The notes beneath the pieces were generated by a model. The model made no database searches. It was given only the letters and a program-made list of their open reading frames with translations, and was not told the origin of the DNA. From Paraburkholderia sp. BCC1886 (GTDB lineage Bacteria; Pseudomonadota; Gammaproteobacteria; Burkholderiales; Burkholderiaceae), in assembly GCF_900996245.1 (NCBI RefSeq), contig NZ_CAAJGK010000041.1:372001-436000 (forward strand): a DNA stretch of 64,000 bases, given 5' to 3'. This document shows positions 57,893-64,000 of this stretch, one piece after another (within the stretch, counting starts at the first letter, position 1; the number at the start of each line of letters is the position of its first letter). The position numbers and the translations under genes are program-made.

Positions 57893-59455
57893 TCAAATCC
57901 CCGGCCGCAACGTAATCGAAAACGTGAGGGGCGTGCGGCCCGACTCATCCAATGGCATTGGGTCGGAGCGCTTGACTGCATCGAGTGCGGCCGCGTCCCA
58001 CGCGCTGTCGCCACTCGACTGAACGATTCTCGCCGACAGCAGGTTCCCGTGAGACGAGCACTCGACCTTGACCACTGTCTCGAGTCCGTCCTTCCTACCG
58101 GTCCAGACGAGGTTCGAGCGGATGCGTTGCCGCACGAGTTCCGCGTAGTCGAATAGCTTGGGTTGTGACGTAAAAGGCGTCGGGGTCATGAGCCGCTTCA
58201 GGCCGGCCAGCATGACGGCGGCGCTGCTTCTTTGATTGTCCAGTTCGCCGAGCACCGCCCAATCGCGCAGCGGTTGCGGCGTATTGTCGAAAGCATGCCG
58301 GTAGAAGCGTGCCGCTTTGCACCACGCCGTACGAGAAAGCTCCGAAGAACGTCCCCTCATCAGCAAGCCCAGGTCTTCCGTTTGGGCAGGGTCGCGCTTC
58401 AGTGCGTCGGCGATCGACCTTGCGACGGCAAGTTGACCCTGCAACTGCTGACCTGCGGTAACGGACGGCACCGGCGTGGTCTGAGCCGATTGCTTGAACA
58501 GATCGAAGATAGCCTGCAGTTGCGCCTTCAATTGTTCATCTGTCTCGGACCCCAGTAAAGCATAGCGCGATGCGATGACTTGAAGATTCTTAACGCCGTC
58601 GCAGTCGTCTGGTGCGTTGTCCAACGCACGGGTGGTCATGGCCGTCAATTGTTCCCGGTCTTCAGTCGAGATTCTTGCCATGCCATCCAGCATGCCAACC
58701 ACTCGCGACCAGATATTCAAAGGTTTCCTGCCCGCGTCGGCGTCGATAGCAAAGAAGTTCGCGATGTCCGGATCGGACACCAGCTTTTTGGCCCAGTCAT
58801 CGAGAATCTTCGCCTGGGACGAACCGGGAACGATGCCCAGTCTGGCAAGTGCCGCCTGATCGACTGGTTTGCCGAACTCGAATGGAAGCGCCGTGCTGGG
58901 GAACGGCGTGCCGGGGAACGGCATATTGATAGCACTCGGTGCGACAGACGCGCGACTGCCCGCCGCCGCCATAACATTGTTGGACGCCGCGGCGAGGGTT
59001 TGATCCGTCGGCGTGGCATTAATATGAATGTGCGCGAGACTGAAAGCGAAGTTGGTTTCGACCGGAACGAGCTTCCCGTCGGCGCCGTACGACGGTTTGC
59101 ATTCGGCGCGCCGCGATGCCTGCGCGGCGATATTATCGACAGTCGCGCTGCCTGAGGATTGCTCCACTACCGCATCGCTAATCTGGCCGCGCGTATCGAT
59201 GGATACTCGCACGATCACGTCGGGACGCCTTGCATGATCCAGCGCGCTATCCACCGATTGCAGATCGACGGCCGACAAGCCGTAGCGACATGAGATGTTC
59301 TGCACCGGTACATAAGCAGGCGTGAGCGTGTCGCCCGATGTTTCGCTAGCGCTCGACGTAGTGGCGCCGGCAATGCAAACGAGCAGCAGAATAAGCTTCA
59401 CTGCATGAGTACCAGACAGCGAATTGCTGCTTTGAAACGAGACCATTCTTTTCAT
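57893..59455 (-). CDS. Exported protein with two TonB-C-like domains
   Basis: 520-residue protein. The signal peptide includes AVKLILLLVCIAGATTSSA. A TonB/TolA C-terminal-like domain lies at about 45-135 (VIVRVSIDTRGQISDAVVEQSSGSATVDNIAAQA) and a second at the extreme C-terminus (VVKVECSSHGNLLSARIVQSSGDSAWDAAALDAV). Between them is a ~300-residue helical region. There is no N-terminal membrane anchor or Pro-rich spacer as in true TonB. It is probably a periplasmic adaptor rather than an energy transducer. Confidence 0.78.
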   Translation of the reverse strand: MKRMVSFQSSNSLSGTHAVKLILLLVCIAGATTSSASETSGDTLTPAYVPVQNISCRYGLSAVDLQSVDSALDHARRPDVIVRVSIDTRGQISDAVVEQSSGSATVDNIAAQASRRAECKPSYGADGKLVPVETNFAFSLAHIHINATPTDQTLAAASNNVMAAAGSRASVAPSAINMPFPGTPFPSTALPFEFGKPVDQAALARLGIVPGSSQAKILDDWAKKLVSDPDIANFFAIDADAGRKPLNIWSRVVGMLDGMARISTEDREQLTAMTTRALDNAPDDCDGVKNLQVIASRYALLGSETDEQLKAQLQAIFDLFKQSAQTTPVPSVTAGQQLQGQLAVARSIADALKRDPAQTEDLGLLMRGRSSELSRTAWCKAARFYRHAFDNTPQPLRDWAVLGELDNQRSSAAVMLAGLKRLMTPTPFTSQPKLFDYAELVRQRIRSNLVWTGRKDGLETVVKVECSSHGNLLSARIVQSSGDSAWDAAALDAVKRSDPMPLDESGRTPLTFSITLRPGI

Positions 59456-59572
59456 TTTTCTAACAGGTTCTTATCAATGTTCTGTTAATCGAAAGCACCC
59501 CGGCCCGATTTTGCCAGGTAGTATAGTCTCGCGAGCACGCTCGCAACAGATGAGCTTTTCAAAGGAATCAGA

Positions 59573-59959
59573 ATGCGTCACCACGAACCTATCGACGGTT
59601 TCGGACAGACCCTGTGGGACGACATTCGCTTCATACTCCGCTTCTGGCGTTGCCGTCGCAGAAATGTTCTCTGGCGCAAGCCCTCTGCCGCCGAACAACA
59701 GGTATTCGACGCGCATCCCATCATCGGCCGCTTTGGCGACCTGACCGAATTCGTTGCCGAGGTAGACAATCAACGTTGGCTAGTGCGCGAACGGCTCTGG
59801 TGGGGTTGGCCCGATGCGCCGCGCCACGCATTCTTCGTTCTCGACGGCGAGCGTATTGTCGTCGCAACCGACTTCAATGTATGGCCTTCGCCCTGGCGCC
59901 CACATCCCGACCAGTTCGAGGCGAACCATGCGCATGCCGATCCCTCTGAAAATCAATAG
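59573..59959 (+). CDS. Hypothetical protein, Trp/Arg-rich
   Basis: 128-residue protein with AAGGAA before ATG 59573. It has many Trp residues (WWGWPDAPRH, WPSPWRPHPD) and a basic patch RFWRCRRRNVLWRK. There is no signal peptide or membrane helix. Unknown function. Confidence 0.6.
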   Translation: MRHHEPIDGFGQTLWDDIRFILRFWRCRRRNVLWRKPSAAEQQVFDAHPIIGRFGDLTEFVAEVDNQRWLVRERLWWGWPDAPRHAFFVLDGERIVVATDFNVWPSPWRPHPDQFEANHAHADPSENQ

Positions 59960-60067
59960 GCCGATCCATCCTGGCCGATCCCATCCATTTCTTGCCTGAT
60001 CCTGCTGCGTCGCTACGTAACGGCCATGCGTCGCTGTACCATGCGTCAATCAATCGAAGAGGGCTCC

Positions 60068-60967
60068 ATGTCCACCGCCTTGATCGAATGCGTTAAACGC
60101 TATACCGAACGACAAACCGAACAACGCGTCGCGCAAACCGGTCCGTTCATGACCGCCATCGACGGCATGGCCGTGCTGCGTTCTGACCACAAAAAGAACC
60201 CGTCCCATCTGATCATGCGGCCGGCCCTATGTGTCGTCGTGCAGGGCGCCAAGTGGTCGACTTTCGGCGACCGTCGCTACGACTATCGGGCGGGCCAGGC
60301 GCTGGTGGTCAGCGTCGAAATGCCGGCCTTCAGCCGCGTCGTGCAGGCAAGTCCCGCCGAGCCGTTCCTCGCGGTCGTGATCGAATTCGACGTAGCTGCC
60401 ATGCGTGACGTCATGGCCTCACTCGACGCGCCGCTCAAATCGCAGACGACGCCGGGCCGCGGCGTGTTCGTCGCGGACTTCGAGGGCCCTTTGAGCGACT
60501 GCGTGCTGCGTCTCATGCGTCTGCTCGATACCCCCGAGGCCATCCCCATCGTCGCGCCGCTAATCCGCAAGGAGATGTGCTACTGGTTATTGAGCGGCCC
60601 GCAAGGTCACGAGGTTGCGCGCGTCGTGCTGGGCAGCGGCCACGTACAGCGCGTGGTGAGTGCGATTCATACCTTGCGCGATCAGTTCACGCAGACCGTC
60701 CGTATCGAAGAACTCGCTGCCGTCGCGCAAATGAGTCCGTCGGCGTTTCACAAGCAGTTCAAGGCGCTGACGTCGATGACGCCGCTGCAATACCAGAAGC
60801 AGATGCGCCTGCTCGAAGCGCGCCACATGATGGCGGCGGGCGACGCCAACGCCGAGGTGGCGGCGTATCAGGTGGGTTACGAGAGTCCGTCGCAGTTCAG
60901 CCGCGAATACGCGCGCATGTTCGGCGCGCCGCCGAAACGGGACATCGCGACATTGAAGGCTGGCTAA
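60068..60967 (+). CDS. AraC-family transcriptional regulator
   Basis: 299-residue activator-type regulator starting at ATG 60068 behind GAGGG. The N-terminal AraC_N-like domain (PALCVVVQGAKWSTFGDRRYDYRAGQALVV) is a cupin-like ligand domain. Two C-terminal helix-turn-helix units are present (IEELAAVAQMSPSAFHKQFKALTSMTP and AAYQVGYESPSQFSREYARMFGAPP). It lies 123 bp upstream of an alpha/beta hydrolase on the same strand and may regulate it. Confidence 0.92.
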   Translation: MSTALIECVKRYTERQTEQRVAQTGPFMTAIDGMAVLRSDHKKNPSHLIMRPALCVVVQGAKWSTFGDRRYDYRAGQALVVSVEMPAFSRVVQASPAEPFLAVVIEFDVAAMRDVMASLDAPLKSQTTPGRGVFVADFEGPLSDCVLRLMRLLDTPEAIPIVAPLIRKEMCYWLLSGPQGHEVARVVLGSGHVQRVVSAIHTLRDQFTQTVRIEELAAVAQMSPSAFHKQFKALTSMTPLQYQKQMRLLEARHMMAAGDANAEVAAYQVGYESPSQFSREYARMFGAPPKRDIATLKAG

Positions 60968-60976
60968 GCCGCAAAA

Positions 60977-61003
60977 CCAGACCGTCTGGCATGATTCGAT
61001 CAT
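60977..61003. promoter_or_regulatory. Two short palindromes before the alpha/beta hydrolase
   Basis: CCAGAC-C-GTCTGG at 60977-60989 is followed at once by ATGAT-TCG-ATCAT at 60991-61003. Both are perfect. They lie between the AraC gene and the hydrolase gene and may be binding sites or part of a transcript-end hairpin. Confidence 0.45.
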
Positions 61004-61090
61004 ACCGAGATAGACAGACGATAAAAACCAGCCAATTATCAGCGAAAAAGATCGATTCTAGAATGCTCCCACACCTCAAGGAGCATCGTC

Positions 61091-61879
61091 ATGAAACTCG
61101 AATCGAACGGTATTGGCATCAACGTCAGGGAGCAGGGCGCGGCCAATCTGGCGCTGGTGTTCCTGCATTACTGGGGCGGCTCGTCGCGCACATGGGACGG
61201 CGTGACCGGAGAACTCGCCGGCAATTTTCGCAGCATCGCGATCGATCAGCGCGGCTGGGGCGACTCGGACGCGCCGTCGCAAGGCTACACGCTCGCCGAC
61301 CTCGCCGACGACGCCCAAGGCGTGATAGACACTCTCCATTTGAATAACTACGTCGTGGTCGGCCACTCGATGGGCGGCAAAGTCGCGCAATTGCTCGCCT
61401 CGCGGCGTCCGCGCGGGCTTGCCGGCGTCGTGCTGGTGGCGCCATCGCCGCCATCGCCGACTTTGCTCCCCGACGAGCAACGCGCTGCGATGACCAGCGC
61501 ATACGACTCGCGCGAATCGATCGAATTCGTGCTGGACAACGTCCTCACCGCGAACCGGCTCGATCCGGCGCTGCGCGAGCAGGTGATCGCCGACAGTCTG
61601 CGCGGCGCACCGGCCGCCAAAGTGGCATGGCCCAACGCGATCATGCGCGAGGATATCGTCGCCGACGTCGCGCGCATCGATGTGCCGGTCGCGGTGATAG
61701 CAGGCGCGCGCGATCAGGTCGATCTGCTCGTGCGCCTGCAGGCGGAACTGCTGCCGCGTATCGCCGGCGCGCAACTGCATGTCGTGCCGGACACCGGCCA
61801 CCTGTCGCCACTCGAAGCGCCGCGAGCGCTGGCCGCGATCATCCGCTCGTTCGTGGCCGGGCTCGCGGCCGGCGCGTAG
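61091..61879 (+). CDS. Alpha/beta-fold hydrolase
   Basis: 262-residue hydrolase with AAGGAG before ATG 61091. The nucleophile elbow is GHS93MGG. The acid lies in the AGARDQVD segment and the catalytic His in PDTGHLSPLE. The HYWGGSSRTWD oxyanion loop is typical of esterases and haloperoxidase-like hydrolases. Substrate unknown. The last 41 bases overlap the convergent LysR gene. Confidence 0.9.
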   Translation: MKLESNGIGINVREQGAANLALVFLHYWGGSSRTWDGVTGELAGNFRSIAIDQRGWGDSDAPSQGYTLADLADDAQGVIDTLHLNNYVVVGHSMGGKVAQLLASRRPRGLAGVVLVAPSPPSPTLLPDEQRAAMTSAYDSRESIEFVLDNVLTANRLDPALREQVIADSLRGAPAAKVAWPNAIMREDIVADVARIDVPVAVIAGARDQVDLLVRLQAELLPRIAGAQLHVVPDTGHLSPLEAPRALAAIIRSFVAGLAAGA

Positions 61880-62804
61880 TCGTCGCGCGCGGTGCGTCGA
61901 GCCGATCCCACGGCGGATCGTCGCCAAATGCCGTCGTCAGATGGTCGAGGAAGTGGCGTACTTTGAGCGGCATCTGGCGCGCGCTCGGAAACACCGCCTG
62001 GATCGTCAGCTCCGACGCGTGGTAAGCCGGCAGCAACGTGACCAGCTTGCCGAGCGCGATCTGTTCGCCGAACACGAACGTCGGACCGTAAGCGACACCC
62101 GCACCGGCAAGCGCGGCGGCGAGCAGCATCTGCGTGTTGTTGGCGGCCAGGCGACATGGGCCGTCGATCACATGCGCGCGCTGCTGCTCGTCGACCAGCG
62201 TCCAGTCGCCGGCCGATACGGCTTCGCTGAACGTCAGCCGCTCTGCGCGGCGCAGGTCGTCGGGCGTCTGCGGCGTGCCGTGCCGTTCCAGATAAGCCGG
62301 CGACGCGCACACCACCATCCGGCAGGGCGCGAGCCGCCGCGCGACCAGACCCGAATCCCGCAGACGACCAATGCGGACCGCGAGATCCACGCCGGTTTCC
62401 AGCAGATCGACATACCGGTCGCTCAGCGAGACTTCGATGTTCACGAGCGGATGGGCGTCCAGATACCGCGCGACCACGCCGCCCAGATGCATCGCGCCGA
62501 AGGTCACCGGCGCGGCGATCCGCAGGACGCCGCGCGCGCTGCCGTGCGCGTCGGCGGCTTCGCGCGTGGCCTCGTCGTAGGCGTCGAGAATCTGCTTGCA
62601 ACGCTGGTAGTAGTTCTGCCCGATATCCGTCAGGCTGAGCCGGCGCGTGGTGCGCTGTAGCAGCCGGACATTCAGTTCCGCTTCGATCGCACTGACGTAT
62701 TTGCCGGCCATCGCCGGTGAGAGGCCGAAGCGGCGCGCGGCGGCCGCGAGACTGCCTTCGTCGACGGCGGCGACGAACACGCCCAGCGCGGTCAGACGGT
62801 CCAT
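61839..62804 (-). CDS. LysR-family transcriptional regulator
   Basis: 321-residue regulator. ATG 62804 (MDRLTALGVFVAAVDEGSLAAAARRFG) starts the canonical winged helix-turn-helix; the frame is open further upstream but without family similarity. RLLQRTTRRLSLTDIG is the usual end of the DNA-binding region. The rest is the effector-binding domain. It is convergent with the alpha/beta hydrolase and may affect a distant target. Confidence 0.92.
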   Translation of the reverse strand: MDRLTALGVFVAAVDEGSLAAAARRFGLSPAMAGKYVSAIEAELNVRLLQRTTRRLSLTDIGQNYYQRCKQILDAYDEATREAADAHGSARGVLRIAAPVTFGAMHLGGVVARYLDAHPLVNIEVSLSDRYVDLLETGVDLAVRIGRLRDSGLVARRLAPCRMVVCASPAYLERHGTPQTPDDLRRAERLTFSEAVSAGDWTLVDEQQRAHVIDGPCRLAANNTQMLLAAALAGAGVAYGPTFVFGEQIALGKLVTLLPAYHASELTIQAVFPSARQMPLKVRHFLDHLTTAFGDDPPWDRLDAPRATTTRRPRARPRTSG

Positions 62805-62838
62805 GGGAACACTCGCGACATCTGAATGGAGAACGGGT

Positions 62839-63714
62839 TCATCGACCTGCGCCGCTCGCCCCGGCGCCATAGCCGAGTCTCGCACTGACCGCCTGCGCTT
62901 CCAGCCGCACCGCAGCCGCAATCCGCCCGTCGATGGACGAATCGAACCCGCCGGTCGCGCCCAGTGCCGTGAGCGCGCCGCACAGCCGGCCGTTGAAATC
63001 GAATAGCGGCGCGGCCACGGCACTGATGCCGGTCAAGTTGGTGTCTTTGACCACCGCGCAGCGTGCGGCCTGTACTTCGAGACGAAGCTGTCCGAGCGGA
63101 TCCGCGGCGTCGAGCGTGGCGCGCTGATCGGTGGAAGCCTGCGCGAGTTCGTCGGCGGCAATCGCCCGAACGCGCGATTCGTCCAGCAGCCCGAGAAACA
63201 CACGTCCGGTCGCCGACCACAGCACCGACATTACCGAGCCCACGCGCACGTTCACCGTCACCGGCAAACCGGGTTCCTCGAAGCGCACGATGGTCGGCCC
63301 ACGGTTGCCCATCACGGCGACGAAGCAGGTGACTTCCAGGCTCTCCCGGAGCCGGACCAGCGATGCTTCGGCTTCGCGCACCGGATCGACGAGGCGCATT
63401 GCCGCCAGGCCAATGGCGAGGCATTCCGTGCCCAGCACGTAGAGTTGCGTCGACGGCTCCTGCGCGATCAGCGCTTCTTCCATCAGACTGACCAGATAGC
63501 GATGCACCTTGGCCGGACTTTCGTCGACATAGGCGGCGAGCGCCGTGAGCGACGCGCGTCCGCCCAACGCCGCGAGCCCTTTAAGCAGCACCACCGCGGT
63601 GGTCGCCGACTGCACCCGCTGACGGCGTTCGCGCTCGGGCAAAGCGGCGTCAGCGGAGCCGACGGCGTCACTCGAGTCGCCGTCGGCTACCTTGAAATCC
63701 GGAGTTTTTTTCAT
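62839..63714 (-). CDS. IclR-family transcriptional regulator
   Basis: 291-residue regulator. A charged lead (1-35) precedes the winged helix (AVVLLKGLAALGGRASLTALAAYVDESPAKVHRYLVSLMEEALI). The IclR effector domain follows (VGSVMSVLWSATGRVFLGLL ... GISAVAAPLFDFNGRLCGALTALG). It is divergent from the cytochrome P450 gene, with repeated TTACGCAA boxes in between, so the P450 is its likely target. Confidence 0.92.
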   Translation of the reverse strand: MKKTPDFKVADGDSSDAVGSADAALPERERRQRVQSATTAVVLLKGLAALGGRASLTALAAYVDESPAKVHRYLVSLMEEALIAQEPSTQLYVLGTECLAIGLAAMRLVDPVREAEASLVRLRESLEVTCFVAVMGNRGPTIVRFEEPGLPVTVNVRVGSVMSVLWSATGRVFLGLLDESRVRAIAADELAQASTDQRATLDAADPLGQLRLEVQAARCAVVKDTNLTGISAVAAPLFDFNGRLCGALTALGATGGFDSSIDGRIAAAVRLEAQAVSARLGYGAGASGAGR

Positions 63715-63775
63715 GGCTGCATTCTAACGGGGCACGCTTCCCGGGCCGAGCACCGCGTAAACACCAGGCTTACGA

Positions 63776-63803
63776 TTACGCAATGCGTACTATAGTTACG
63801 CAA
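63776..63803. promoter_or_regulatory. Probable IclR operator with repeated TTACGCAA boxes
   Basis: TTACGCAA occurs at 63776-63783 and again at 63796-63803, 20 bp apart. The first forms the palindrome TACGCA-A-TGCGTA at 63777-63789. A TATAGT-like -10 element lies between them. The arrangement suits a dimer-of-dimers on one DNA face in the iclR-P450 divergent promoter. Confidence 0.65.
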
Positions 63804-63827
63804 ATGGAATTGCAGCAGGAGACGACG

Positions 63828-64000
63828 ATGAACGAGACGATGACGACGGGCCGCAGCGGCGGCTGTCCCTTCAACCACGGTGCAGCCGCGGCCGTGCCGA
63901 GCAGCGCGGTCACGCCGACCGGCTGCCCGGTCAGCCATAACGCCGCCGCCTTCGACCCGTTCGAAGACGGCTATCAGCAGGACCCGCCGGACTACGTGCG
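63828..64000 (+). CDS. Cytochrome P450, N-terminal fragment (runs off the window)
   Basis: Only the first 57 codons are present, from ATG 63828 with CAGGAG upstream. The segment has CPFNHG and CPVSHNAAAFDPFEDGYQQDPPDYV, matching the N-terminus of soluble bacterial P450s that begin with Cys-Pro-rich leaders and then FDPF..Y..DP..Y. The haem Cys lies beyond the window. The paired CP..H motifs are unusual and may affect maturation. The divergent IclR gene suggests induction by an aromatic or terpenoid substrate. Confidence 0.75.
   Translation, partial: MNETMTTGRSGGCPFNHGAAAAVPSSAVTPTGCPVSHNAAAFDPFEDGYQQDPPDYV

Overview
The window is a contiguous piece of a high-GC beta-proteobacterial genome. 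Codon usage, dense co-directional operons, many ABC importers and LysR/GntR/TetR/IclR/AraC regulators, and close resemblance of many proteins to Burkholderiaceae families point to Burkholderia or Paraburkholderia, probably an accessory-rich replicon. There are no rRNA genes, recognisable tRNAs, insertion sequences or CRISPR arrays. The only ribosome-independent housekeeping gene is a stand-alone mreB.

Layout. (1) 136-5654: a BMP-type (nucleoside-like) ABC importer (binding protein, fused ATPase, two permeases) followed by a TetR regulator, convergent with metY (O-acetylhomoserine sulfhydrylase). (2) 6929-7733: a gene-free, partly AT-rich leader. (3) 7734-24580: a 17-kb co-directional block. 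A GH18 chitinase starts it. It is followed by a compact type II/type IV-pilus hybrid machine: GspG, GspF, GspE, a PilM/GspL-like protein, PilN-, PilO- and PilP/GspC-like proteins, a lipoprotein secretin and three more pseudopilins. The block ends with two GH19 chitinases and a lytic transglycosylase. Every chitinase has two chitin-binding CBM5/12-type modules and long Pro-Thr/Pro-Ala linkers encoded by hexanucleotide microsatellites. The simplest reading is a dedicated chitinase export locus; it matches what I recall being named 'predicted secretion system X' in SEED annotations.

(4) 25582-35122: a nine-gene operon for ureido-nitrogen use: allophanate hydrolase (atzF), a second BMP-type ABC importer, two isochorismatase-fold cysteine hydrolases (biuret hydrolase and a paralogue that could be a triuret hydrolase), an AtzH/HpxZ-like protein and a GntR regulator. 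A near-perfect 34-bp palindrome sits over the atzF leader. (5) 35145-40974: mreB, a small exported protein and a 1395-residue autotransporter. (6) 41361-51783: a mixed metabolic region: a PLP-dependent decarboxylase, a K+ channel-like protein, a truncated and an intact exported MmgE/PrpD protein, two SDR oxidoreductases with a TetR repressor and two clear operator copies, a cupin, a decayed aldehyde dehydrogenase, a SnoaL-like protein and a serine hydrolase. (7) 52188-59959: surface and exported proteins: a clan GH-A lipoprotein glycosidase, a BON-like protein, a lower-GC Rhs/YD-repeat protein with a cysteine-rich end, and a protein with two TonB-C-like domains. (8) 60068-64000: an AraC regulator, an alpha/beta hydrolase, LysR and IclR regulators and the first 57 codons of a cytochrome P450 whose promoter carries repeated TTACGCAA boxes.

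Gene starts were chosen from Shine-Dalgarno sequences, ATGA/TAATG overlaps and family homology as remembered; no database search was run.
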